Origin: an uncultured Victivallales bacterium
GTDB taxonomy: Bacteria; Verrucomicrobiota; Lentisphaeria; Oligosphaerales; JAFGRS01
Assembly (NCBI GenBank): GCA_903834675.1
Contig: CAILKC010000217.1
Coordinates: 1-33,683 of the forward strand
Length of the DNA: 33,683 nt
Reading direction: 5' to 3'
The notes beneath the pieces are model-generated. The model searched no databases and was not told where the DNA came from. It worked only from the letters and a program-made list of their open reading frames with translations. Position 1 is the first letter of the stretch, and every line of letters begins with the position of its first letter. The position numbers and the translations under genes were made by a program. Shown here piece by piece: positions 26,399 through 33,446 of this stretch.

Positions 26399-27166
26399 TC
26401 AGATGCCCACTCGCCCAACGGCGGTCTCGTAGTCGTCCTGCACGTCCTCAAGGGCAAGGTGCTGGTACACTTCGAGGCTCTTCTTCGACGCGTGGCCACT
26501 GACAAGCTGGATCTGGGCGTCCGTCAGCCCCTGTTTCGTCAGGAAGCTCAGGATTTGGTGCCGGAGAAGATGCGGGTGCACATGCTTGTCGATCCCGGCC
26601 TTCTCCTGAAAGCCCTTGACCAGTTGTTCGACGCGCCGGGTCGTATAGGGCTGGCGGCGGTTCGACTCGAACAGATACGTCTGCTCGGCATGGGACTGCA
26701 TATAGGCGGTGAGCGCCAACCGGAGCTTCTGCGGTGTCAGGACATACCGGTCCTTGTCGCCCTTACCCCGGTTGATGAAAATCTTGGATTCGTTCAGGAA
26801 CACGTCCACCGACCGCATCGAGACGAGTTCACTGACCCGCACCCCGCAGTAGAAGAGCAGGCGGAGCATGATCTGGTAGGTGATGTTGCCGCAGTCGTCA
26901 ATGGCCCGGAAGAAACGTCCAAGCTCCTGATCGGTGAGGAGCACGGGGAGTTTCTTCCGGCGCTTCGGGGGACTGAGGTCGAGTTGACCCCGGACGACCT
27001 TGCACGCGTAGGCGAATTGGTCGTAGGTCAGGCGCTCATGCCGGACGATGCGCTCGATCTTCGCGATGATCGGCGTCAGGTCGCGCAATTTCGCAGTTGC
27101 GTCCTTGGCAACGAAAAGCAGGGCGTTTCCGTCCTCGTGGGCCTCTATCTGCTCCGGTACTGCCAT
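26399..27166 (-). CDS. Tyrosine recombinase (XerC/XerD/phage integrase family)
   Basis: The 255-residue recombinase starts at ATG 27166, set by GGAGGA seven bases upstream. The N-terminal part (about 20-65) is a shortened SAM-like core-binding domain. The catalytic domain has the full set: R110 (GVRVSEL), K135 (RGKGDKDR), H199 and R202 (HPHLLRHQ), H225 (SGHASKKS) and the nucleophile Y234 (EVYQHL). It is shorter than most Xer proteins and close to small cassette-type recombinases. The surrounding DNA carries six complete palindromic repeats with the arm-spacer-arm layout of a tyrosine-recombinase site, making them candidate targets. That link is inference. Confidence 0.93.
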   Translation of the reverse strand: MAVPEQIEAHEDGNALLFVAKDATAKLRDLTPIIAKIERIVRHERLTYDQFAYACKVVRGQLDLSPPKRRKKLPVLLTDQELGRFFRAIDDCGNITYQIMLRLLFYCGVRVSELVSMRSVDVFLNESKIFINRGKGDKDRYVLTPQKLRLALTAYMQSHAEQTYLFESNRRQPYTTRRVEQLVKGFQEKAGIDKHVHPHLLRHQILSFLTKQGLTDAQIQLVSGHASKKSLEVYQHLALEDVQDDYETAVGRVGI

Positions 27167-27210
27167 GATTCGTCCTCCGAAGTTCGCTCTTTGGCTCTTC
27201 TGCGAAATGG

Positions 27211-27603
27211 TTACAGCGCCTGCTGGACGCTCACGTCGGCCCCACCATCGCCAACACCAAGGACGCGTTTGAGCGACCACTCGAAGTCAGCGACCGCCGC
27301 GTCAACGGTCGCCGTGCCCCAGTAGTGGTGGTTCCATTTCCCGCTGTACTGGTTCACAGCAGCGGCACCAAGTACAGCCACGGCGCGATCCGGGTAGATG
27401 AAGCGACCCGCGACGAATCCCAGCCCATGGCTCCCCGCGTCGGCGACGTGCAGGTACAGTGGGCCGCACACCGTGTCGGCAATGACCAGCGGGTAGAGGC
27501 CCGTATCGTCGTCGGCAGCGTCCTGGCCGCCCGCTTGGCGGATGACCTCACGGACTCTCAGTGCAAAGGCTTCGCGGTCTTTGGTGCTCACCTTGCTCTT
27601 CAT
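27211..27603 (-). CDS. Hypothetical protein, recombinase operon
   Basis: The 130-residue protein starts at ATG 27603 with GGGGG eight bases upstream; a GTG at 27630 that overlaps the previous stop by four bases is an alternative. It contains LYPLVIADTVCGPLYLHV, then GFVAGRFIYPDRAVAVL and a W/Y/H-rich segment (YSGKWNHHYWG). No transmembrane segment and no recognised family. The tight spacing to its neighbours supports an operon. Confidence 0.65.
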   Translation of the reverse strand: MKSKVSTKDREAFALRVREVIRQAGGQDAADDDTGLYPLVIADTVCGPLYLHVADAGSHGLGFVAGRFIYPDRAVAVLGAAAVNQYSGKWNHHYWGTATVDAAVADFEWSLKRVLGVGDGGADVSVQQAL

Positions 27604-27626
27604 GTCATGGCCCCCATTTCCGACCA

Positions 27627-28067
27627 TCACCGAACGCGTTCCAGCCGACGCACACTCACGAACGGCCCACCAACAACGGCAGGTCCGCCGCTGCTATCGC
27701 GCCTCGCCAACTCAAGGTGGACCGGGATGTAGCCCGTTGACCGTCCGACCAGAAAGCGCCGCCGCTGATTCCAGCGATCCACGACCTCCACCCGCCAGCC
27801 TTCCAGCCCCTTCAACTGCGGCGTCAGTTCACTCTGGCTTTTCCAACCCGTTTGGCGATTGCGCTGGGCGGCAAGCTTGACAAGGCGATGGTATTCAGTG
27901 TATGCCTGACGGGTTCCGGCGGGGTGACCGGCCAGCGTGACGCCAAGCTCTGCCGCCAGTGCCCGCTTGCGCTCCTCACACACACCGAAACCAAGGCAGG
28001 TGTACCCGTTGCCGCAACGGAGCACGTAGAGGTGCTGTTCGCGGTTGATGGTGTGAAGGTGGCTCAT
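27627..28067 (-). CDS. Hypothetical protein, recombinase operon
   Basis: The 146-residue basic protein starts at ATG 28067 with GGGAG eight bases upstream, two bases after the stop of the ComM-like gene. It opens with a short beta-rich part (HLYVLRCGNGYTCLGFGVC) that includes three Cys, then a helical Arg/Lys-rich stretch (ERKRALAAELGV, YHRLVKLAAQRNRQTGW). The C-terminus contains WRVEVVDRWNQRRRFLVGRS. The basic character would suit a nucleic-acid partner, but no family was recognised. Confidence 0.65.
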   Translation of the reverse strand: MSHLHTINREQHLYVLRCGNGYTCLGFGVCEERKRALAAELGVTLAGHPAGTRQAYTEYHRLVKLAAQRNRQTGWKSQSELTPQLKGLEGWRVEVVDRWNQRRRFLVGRSTGYIPVHLELARRDSSGGPAVVGGPFVSVRRLERVR

Positions 28068-28069
28068 GT

Positions 28070-28729
28070 TCAGGCTCCCACGGTGACTGCCTTCGGTGTC
28101 ACGGTCTCACCCAACAGGCGCTGCTGCCCATGCCAGAACCACTGGTAGTGGATGCCTTCCATCAGATGATTGGGTTGAATCCGGGTGGAGCCATCCATGC
28201 GGCAGACGGTGGCGGCGATATCCTTGATCTGCGGGATGCGGAGAGAGCCGAACTGTCTCGCGTACATTTCGAGGTATTCCAGACAGGTCTGGCTGAGGCT
28301 GGTGTCAGTCAGGCCCGCAAACGCCCTTGCACGGCGTACCCTTTCCATGAGCTGCTCTTCATCATCGCCACGGCGCACAGTCTTGCCCCACGGCGGCAGC
28401 ACCTCGACGGCCATGTCGTATCCGGCCACGCGCTTGGCAAGCCGCCGCCAGTGACCCATGATCCGCCGCAGGCTGCACGAGCATGGCTCCGTGAGCACGC
28501 CAAAGCACCCGCATGGACAGGGCAGAGCGGCCAGTCCTTGGAACGCAATGCCCGCGTCCTTGGCCATGTTCTCGGCGGCATGAAGCAGCTCGACCCCCGG
28601 AGCGGACGGCTGGTAGATGAACAGAATGGCGTGTCCGCCCGCGAGCGCGACTTCCACCGCCCGCTTGGCGGTCTCGTTGTCGGGAATGTCCTGGAGCAGG
28701 GTCCGATTTGGTGTCTGGATGGTGTCCAT
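28070..28729 (-). CDS. ComM/Mg-chelatase-like protein lacking Walker A
   Basis: The 219-residue protein is a shortened relative of the ComM/YifB AAA+ family. The family text before Walker A is kept (AKRAVEVALAGGHAILFI), but the GPPGSGKT loop is replaced by YQPSAPGVE at about 39-47. The zinc-like Cys block follows almost at once (PCPCG at 70-74, CSC at 83-85, where ComM has CPCG...CxC), then a SLRRIMGHWRRL equivalent and a C-terminal helical lid (LSQTCLEYLEMYAR, RIQPNHLMEGIHYQ). The central 150-200 residues with Walker B are absent. ComM is a hexameric branch-migration helicase in natural transformation; this protein should not hydrolyse ATP. It is the first gene of the recombinase operon. Confidence 0.75.
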   Translation of the reverse strand: MDTIQTPNRTLLQDIPDNETAKRAVEVALAGGHAILFIYQPSAPGVELLHAAENMAKDAGIAFQGLAALPCPCGCFGVLTEPCSCSLRRIMGHWRRLAKRVAGYDMAVEVLPPWGKTVRRGDDEEQLMERVRRARAFAGLTDTSLSQTCLEYLEMYARQFGSLRIPQIKDIAATVCRMDGSTRIQPNHLMEGIHYQWFWHGQQRLLGETVTPKAVTVGA

Positions 28730-28870
28730 GGTGCGGGTCTCCGTGCGCCTTTCGGTGCCCTTCTTTTCCGTTCTGTTGAATACCCTAGCCCAACTTTCGC
28801 ACATGGCAAGCGTAAGTCATTGATTATTAAGCTGTTATGACTCTTCGAGTGGTTCGGCCCCTGGGAGAGG

Positions 28871-28910
28871 GGTCGTTGACTTTATACCATCCCGTATAAA
28901 GTCAACGACC
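28871..28910 (+). repeat. Palindromic repeat, copy G
   Basis: The most symmetric copy: 16-bp perfect arms GGTCGTTGACTTTATA and TATAAAGTCAACGACC around the 8-base spacer CCATCCCG. It sits in the 264-bp gap between the divergent recombinase operon and the next plus-strand gene, so it could also affect their promoters. Confidence 0.93.
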
Positions 28911-28993
28911 TCCAGGCAGTTTCTGTTGGCTGCCAGGCACTTCCGCGCCAACGGTGGTTTGCAAATAGCGAATTACCGGCTAGGCTCACGCGC

Positions 28994-29461
28994 ATGGCCC
29001 AGGACGAAGCACAGCACGGGCAGTTCTCGGTGACTTCCGGCGACGTGCACAGCATTGCCGTGCAGGTGGGCTACGGTCCCCTCTTCATCTCTGTGGCCGG
29101 AGTCTGGCTGGGAACTTACGACTTCGCTGAGAGCGCCCAGCCGAGTGTCCTGTTCGCCCTGCTGCTGCGGCAGGACGGTACGCTGGTCACCGGAACGGCT
29201 CTCGAAGCCCTGCGCAGCCAGGATGGCCGCTACGCCGCCCCGATAGTCTCTGACCTCAGGGGCACTCTCTCGCAGTCCGGCCTGTTGGTTGCCACGAAGA
29301 CCTACCGTGACCGGCCAGACCTGCACAGCGTCGAACAGCGCGGACAGCTCTCGACGGACGCACGGGCTATCGGCGGTTCCTGGAGTATACCGGAACGTGG
29401 CCGTTCGGGTACCTTTGTCCTGCGCCGTGCGACCGTGGGACTGGACGCCAAGCAGTGGTGA
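28994..29461 (+). CDS. Beta-rich hypothetical protein
   Basis: The 155-residue protein has no signal peptide. It alternates short beta strands and turns, ending in RAIGGSWSIPERGRSGTFVLRR, an ending (G-x-W ... SGTF) common in small beta-barrel-like domains of unknown function that read as repeated GTL/GTW strands. It starts at ATG 28994 with only a weak TAGG upstream. It diverges from the recombinase operon. No function is proposed. Confidence 0.65.
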   Translation: MAQDEAQHGQFSVTSGDVHSIAVQVGYGPLFISVAGVWLGTYDFAESAQPSVLFALLLRQDGTLVTGTALEALRSQDGRYAAPIVSDLRGTLSQSGLLVATKTYRDRPDLHSVEQRGQLSTDARAIGGSWSIPERGRSGTFVLRRATVGLDAKQW

Positions 29462-29553
29462 GCTTGTGACGGCGGGTGTCCGATGGCATTGCCGTCTCTT
29501 CCCGCATATACTTCTTATCGTCACCGTTCTACCGCCAACAGGAGGACTCCACA

Positions 29554-30555
29554 ATGGCCAGGAAGACGCCCAACACGCCGAAGGCTGGCGCTGCTGCCGA
29601 AGCCCCGGCAGAGGAATACGAGTTCCATCCTTATGCCGATCTCCTGCCGATGATGCTGGACCGCGAGTTCGAGGACTTGAAGAAGGGCATTCGGGCGAGT
29701 GGTCAGCAGGAACCGATCACGCTGTACCAGGGCAAGGTTCTCGATGGCCGAAACAGACTCAAAGCCTGTCAGGAGCTGGGAATTGAGCCGCAGTTCCAGA
29801 AGGCTGAGTTCGCGGACGACCAAGCCGCCCTCGACTTCGTGATCGCACGTAATCTTCAGCGCAGGAATCTGACTGCGTCCCAGAAGGCGGTTGTGGCGTT
29901 GAGGGCGCTGCCTCTGATCAAGAAGGACGTACAAGAAGCACGCATACGGAAGATTCGGGATGCCATCGCCGCCAAGACGCTGGACGGGAAGGGAGCAAAT
30001 TTGCCCTCATCCGAGGAAACAGAGACGCGCCGAGGCCGGAAGAAGGAGATCAAGACAACCTCGATTGTGGGCGATCTCTTCGGGGTTTCCGCCACTTACG
30101 TGCGCTATGCCCAGGCCATCCAGGACAAGGACAAGAAGCTGCTGGATCAGGTGATTGTCGATGGCAGGCGTCTCTATGACTTGTACAAGGAAGAGTGTCC
30201 CGATCTGGCGAAGGGCAAGACCAAGCGTGGACGCAAGCCCGACCCTATCGGGACGACGCTCAGCAGGCTGATCCGTCTGGTCACGGCAAGCAACGACATC
30301 CCAGAGGGCGTGCTCAAGCAGCTCACAGGTGCGATGGAAACGCTCGACAAGGCGCGGGCAGCGGAGCGGCAGGCGAGGGAGGATGCCGCCAAGGTCGCCA
30401 AGGATGCCAAAGCCGCCAAGAAGACGGCACCTGGCGCTCCCAAGGGCAAGAAGGGCGCGAAGAAGGCTCCCGGCGGCAATGCCACGGGCAAGCATTCAGT
30501 GGGTGCCCAGACCAAGAAGACCGATGCTGCCGGGACGCAGCCTGCCAAGGGGTGA
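29554..30555 (+). CDS. ParB/Srx-fold N-terminal domain protein with Lys/Ala-rich tail
   Basis: The 333-residue protein starts at ATG 29554 with CAGGAGG upstream. An ParB-type N-terminal domain is clear: FHPYADLLPMM, IRASGQQEPITLYQG and the GRNRL box at 65-69, followed by FVIARNLQRRNLTASQKAV. A helix-turn-helix-like part (TSIVGDLFGVSATYVRYAQ) follows near 165-185. The last 80 residues are a low-complexity Lys/Ala/Gly tail, probably disordered and DNA-binding. Proteins like this occur on plasmids and integrated elements as orphan DNA-binding regulators rather than chromosome segregation factors; no ParA lies nearby. Partition function is therefore doubtful. Confidence 0.85.
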   Translation: MARKTPNTPKAGAAAEAPAEEYEFHPYADLLPMMLDREFEDLKKGIRASGQQEPITLYQGKVLDGRNRLKACQELGIEPQFQKAEFADDQAALDFVIARNLQRRNLTASQKAVVALRALPLIKKDVQEARIRKIRDAIAAKTLDGKGANLPSSEETETRRGRKKEIKTTSIVGDLFGVSATYVRYAQAIQDKDKKLLDQVIVDGRRLYDLYKEECPDLAKGKTKRGRKPDPIGTTLSRLIRLVTASNDIPEGVLKQLTGAMETLDKARAAERQAREDAAKVAKDAKAAKKTAPGAPKGKKGAKKAPGGNATGKHSVGAQTKKTDAAGTQPAKG

Positions 30556-30635
30556 CCTCATGGCTCGCAGACCAAAACGCCTGCCTGGCAGGACATGGGC
30601 GTAATCGCCGCCATCAACCAGACGTTGGTCCGGCA

Positions 30636-31088
30636 ATGGCTATAGGCTCCACGAACACCGATACGAGCAAGCCGAGGAGACGACGCATAGCCCGGATGAT
30701 CGTCTGGGGCTTGGTGGTGCTGTTCGCTCTCCCGGTGGGTTTCCTCGGCGGCATACTCGTGCTTCCCGAAGTGGTCTGCCAAGTTGAGTTCCGCCTCGTC
30801 AGATTCGACAGGGGCACGTGGCAGTCGTGTACGGGGGATACCGATATCATCCGAAGCCCAAGGCGCAGGATGGTCGTATCAGCCATCAGGCAGCATCTGC
30901 GTCAGGGGACACCCAAGGAACACGTGCTCCAGGCACTCGGAGAGCCTGAGGGCCAATGGTCAGACGGCAAGGCTTTCAGCTACTGGCTCGGCTACCCCAG
31001 GCTGTTCAATGGACTCGATGGCGATAGGCTGCAAGTCCACTTTGACGACCATGATCGGGTCTCGAATGCAGGAGTCACAAGCCGTTAG
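30636..31088 (+). CDS. Membrane-anchored BamE/SmpA-like small protein
   Basis: The 150-residue protein starts at ATG 30636; there is no strong ribosome binding site. A basic N-terminus is followed by one transmembrane segment (about 22-43). The C-terminal part has the SmpA/BamE-like pattern of a helix with a G-x-P-x-x-x-V-L motif (LRQGTPKEHVLQALGEP), a W/Y-rich strand (FSYWLGY) and a final LQVHFDDHDRV strand. In Planctomycetes and others such proteins are common and uncharacterised. The family match is by pattern only. Confidence 0.65.
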   Translation: MAIGSTNTDTSKPRRRRIARMIVWGLVVLFALPVGFLGGILVLPEVVCQVEFRLVRFDRGTWQSCTGDTDIIRSPRRRMVVSAIRQHLRQGTPKEHVLQALGEPEGQWSDGKAFSYWLGYPRLFNGLDGDRLQVHFDDHDRVSNAGVTSR

Positions 31089-31153
31089 TGAGTTACGCAC
31101 AAGGATGCCGGTGGGGTCTACTCCGGTCCTCACGGGCGCGGTTGGGCAGGGCT

Positions 31154-31168
31154 GACATTCAGTGGGTG
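31154..31168 (+). repeat. Short dispersed repeat GACATTCAGTGGGTG
   Basis: A 15-base copy of the GACATTCAGTGGRTG family, upstream of the gene at 31263. Other copies are at 31722 and 31971, and the related GCATTCAGTGGGTG lies inside the ParB-like gene at 30492. Confidence 0.6.
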
Positions 31169-31262
31169 GGTGGGTCTCGCCTGTTTGGCGGTGAGAGCGG
31201 GGCCATGGGTGAACGGCGGACGTGCGGGATACAGCCCTAATCGCGTTGGGCAAGGCAGGCAA

Positions 31263-31523
31263 ATGACTGAGTTCGTACCATCGACCTGGCTTTTCGGTGC
31301 CGTCGACATGGATGAGACCGAGCGGGACTGGCTCGACAAGCCCGGCCCCTACGGCGTCCCCAAGCACGCATGGGAAGAGCTGAAGGCGCTGATGGAGGAC
31401 GGGGACGAGATTCGAGCCTTCTCATCACCAGACGACTTCTGGCGTAACCTGGCCGGACGAGCAGGATACGCCCTTGTGCGTGAAGGCAAGGCAATTGCTG
31501 GCATCGTGACTTTCATGAACTGA
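31263..31523 (+). CDS. Small hypothetical protein
   Basis: The 86-residue protein starts at ATG 31263 with AAGG about eight bases upstream. The second half (DGDEIRAFSSPDDFWRN, then LAGRAGYALVREG and GIVTFMN) resembles short uncharacterised proteins with the ending G-I-V-T-x-M-N. No motif gives a function. It is preceded by a copy of the short GACATTCAGTGG repeat at 31154. Confidence 0.6.
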   Translation: MTEFVPSTWLFGAVDMDETERDWLDKPGPYGVPKHAWEELKALMEDGDEIRAFSSPDDFWRNLAGRAGYALVREGKAIAGIVTFMN

Positions 31524-31721
31524 CCGACCGACAAGGATCGCCAGGAGTACGGCCTTGACGGGGCCGTAGTCATCGATGGCAGGACACCGCGCAGTCATCT
31601 GATCCGCATAACTCCGCAGAATCTGCGCCGTTTCGCCGCCCCCGCCCTACCCGTGGCCACCGGCCACTGTCCAGCCCGCCCAGCCCAGCTCATCGGCATG
31701 CCGTCGCTCCCACCGCTCCCC

Positions 31722-31736
31722 GACATTCAGTGGATG
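31722..31736 (+). repeat. Short dispersed repeat GACATTCAGTGGATG
   Basis: Identical to the copy at 31971; differs in one base from the copy at 31154. All are in the same orientation. Confidence 0.65.
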
Positions 31737-31970
31737 TCCCCCGCCAACCCTCCCGCCGCCGGGCGTATCGGTACTGCCGCTGGCACACGCGGAATAATCA
31801 CTAAAGCACATAGTTAAAACGGCGTGAATTGGCACTCCCTCAGAGGGGACACTGGTCTGCCGCCGTTATTCTGACCGTCGTCAACCCGACAGACGACCGG
31901 CAAGAAGCCCCGCATTTTTAAGTTCCCGGATGCCGCTTCGGGCGTTCGGGATGCCCGCGATGGTTGGGGC

Positions 31971-31985
31971 GACATTCAGTGGATG
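31971..31985 (+). repeat. Short dispersed repeat GACATTCAGTGGATG
   Basis: Identical to the copy at 31722. Both lie in non-coding DNA. Confidence 0.65.
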
Positions 31986-32235
31986 GGGCCACCGAACTGG
32001 CGACCGGCACAACGGAAGCGCAGTCACCCGGTTAGCTCGACGCAACCGCCGCTTCGAGCGGGACGGTGAGCATGCGAATCGTGTGTCACTTGGTCGGAGT
32101 GGCGACGGGATGTTGCGATGGGGGTGGTACCAGTGGGACTCAGTGGATGACGATTCGCAGACGACGTTGGGCACTTCGTTGTGCCGCCACCCGCGACGAC
32201 GGACGCGGCGGCGGCTAAGACTGCCCGGCGAGACG

Positions 32236-32520
32236 CTACTGCCGCTTGATGCTGTGTTCGGTCAATGCGGACAGAGCCTCGATCCGTCTGTTGAGCATGT
32301 TCTGGAAACAGTGCGGCACGTGCTCCCCGTGCCCCCGATGCACGATCACGCATTCGACGCACTTCCCATGGAACTTGCAGGCAGCGGGACAGGTACAGTG
32401 GTCTTCACCCGAAGCTCGCACCTCTTCGAGGAACGCGTCCTGGAGTTTGGATGCCTTCGCGCCTTCCCCCTTCCTGAACAGCGTCATCGCCCTGATTTCC
32501 ACATCACTGTCGTCGATCAT
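32236..32520 (-). CDS. Cys-rich small protein
   Basis: The 94-residue protein starts at ATG 32520 with GAGGGGAA upstream. It contains HCTCPAACKFHGKCVECVIV followed by HRGHGEHVPHCF, with six Cys and several His that should bind metal, and ends RRIEALSALTEHSIK. Very similar proteins occur in anaerobic Firmicutes, where they are sometimes labelled LPS biosynthesis protein without good grounds. The role is unknown. It is divergent from the FMN-binding protein gene. Confidence 0.8.
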   Translation of the reverse strand: MIDDSDVEIRAMTLFRKGEGAKASKLQDAFLEEVRASGEDHCTCPAACKFHGKCVECVIVHRGHGEHVPHCFQNMLNRRIEALSALTEHSIKRQ

Positions 32521-32874
32521 CGTCTGTTCCCCTCGGTGAGGTCGGCTGGAGGCAACTCGCTCCGGCAGGACGGAACCAAGCGTACCGTCTGGCCTTCGGC
32601 AACGCAAGCAAGGGGACAGCGTCGAGCACCGCATTGGCGAAGTGCCACAGCGAGAGCGCTGAGGGCAACGGATCGGGTGGCGTGTCGCAACGCGCTGATC
32701 ATGACCATCGCCTTGGCCGGTCTTGCCTTCCGGCCCCCGGTGCAGTCCAGTAGAGCGTGCGGCGGCGGTGAAGACCTGAAGGCTACCCACGGCGTCAAGC
32801 GAGAACACAGACGGCACGTCGCCCAGTGAGAGTGTCTGACAGAAGAACACGGCAAGCAACAGGAGGTAGTCACG
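32521..32874. other. Gap with repeat R1
   Basis: A 354-bp intergenic region between divergent genes. Its main content is R1 (32664-32735), which recurs as R2 after the next gene. The last 60 bp are less GC-rich and end in the CAGGAGG ribosome binding site of the FMN-binding gene. Confidence 0.5.
32664..32735 (+). repeat. Direct repeat R1 of about 70 bp
   Basis: Begins GGCAACGGATCGGGTGGCGT and continues through a GCGCTGATCATGACCATCGCC block to CGGCC. It aligns with R2 at 33277 with small gaps. The repeat pair flanks the FMN-binding protein gene. Confidence 0.55.
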
Positions 32875-33246
32875 ATGATCCCGGAAAAGCTACAGGAAAT
32901 CATGAAGAAGGACGGTGTTGTTGCTATCGCCACCCTGGGGAAAGATGGCCCCCACATGGTCAATACCTGGAATAGCTACCTCAGAATATCGCAAGATGAA
33001 CGGCTGTTTATCCCCGCAGGTTATATGCACAAGACGGAGGCCAACGTTGCCCACAATCCAGATGTCCTGATCACGTTGGGGAGCAGCAAGGTTGATGGCC
33101 TGCATGGAACGGGTGCCGGTTTCCTGATCAAGGGCAAGGCCAGGTTCATCACGTCCGGTCCTGATTTCGATTTCATGAAAGAGAAGTTCAGTTGGCTGCG
33201 TGCCACCCTGGCCGTCACAATCGAGTCAGCCACTCAGACTTGGTGA
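32875..33246 (+). CDS. FMN-binding split-barrel (pyridoxamine 5'-phosphate oxidase-like) protein
   Basis: The 123-residue protein starts at ATG 32875 with CAGGAGG in front. It follows the pattern of the Desulfovibrio FMN-binding protein: EGVVAIAT-like start (DGVVAIATLGKDGPHMVNTW), RLFIPAGYMHKTEANVA, VLITLGSSKVDG, a GTGAGFLIKGKARF strand and the ending TLAVTIESATQT. Such proteins bind FMN as small dimers, and their physiological partner is uncertain, possibly electron transfer. Length is as expected for the family. It lies between repeats R1 and R2. Confidence 0.9.
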   Translation: MIPEKLQEIMKKDGVVAIATLGKDGPHMVNTWNSYLRISQDERLFIPAGYMHKTEANVAHNPDVLITLGSSKVDGLHGTGAGFLIKGKARFITSGPDFDFMKEKFSWLRATLAVTIESATQTW

Positions 33247-33276
33247 AGCACGATTGCGTGGTTTCTGCAACCTGAC

Positions 33277-33347
33277 GGCAACGGATCGGCTGGTGTGCCG
33301 CAGAGCGCAGAGCCTGATCATCGCCGTCGCCGGTGTTGAAGTGTGGC
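33277..33347 (+). repeat. Direct repeat R2 of about 70 bp
   Basis: Begins GGCAACGGATCGGCTGGTGT and continues through CTGATCATCGCCGTCGCCGG to TGTGGCC. It is a diverged second copy of R1 (32664), in the same orientation, on the other side of the FMN-binding gene. Confidence 0.55.
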
Positions 33348-33446
33348 CTCGGGCGTGGTCTATTACGCTGGCGACCCGCTGCCTTGGCGGGGTCTCTTCC
33401 GGCAAGCGGCAGTCGGGGTGGCGCAAGAGGTTAGGAGAAGAACGCT

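Larger units (their letters stand above)
31524..32235. other. Gap with two dispersed repeats
   Basis: About 0.7 kb without a convincing gene. It contains identical 15-mers at 31722-31736 and 31971-31985, and a partial copy (CTCAGTGGATGA) near 32139. No terminator-like hairpin was found. Confidence 0.5.

Noticed and set aside
18092..28910. Palindromes read as intrinsic terminators
   Set aside because: The stems are AT-rich next to the loop and no T-run follows. Several copies stand upstream of genes rather than at gene ends.
18092..28910. Palindromes read as integron attC sites
   Set aside because: attC sites begin RYYYAAC and end GTTRRRY; here the order is reversed (GTTGAC first, GTCAAC last) and bulged bases are absent. 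The recombinase lacks a clear integron-integrase insertion.
18092..28910. Palindromes read as a CRISPR array
   Set aside because: Copies are separated by hundreds to thousands of bases with genes in between, and no cas genes occur. The Cas4-like part of the DUF2779 protein is not evidence for CRISPR.
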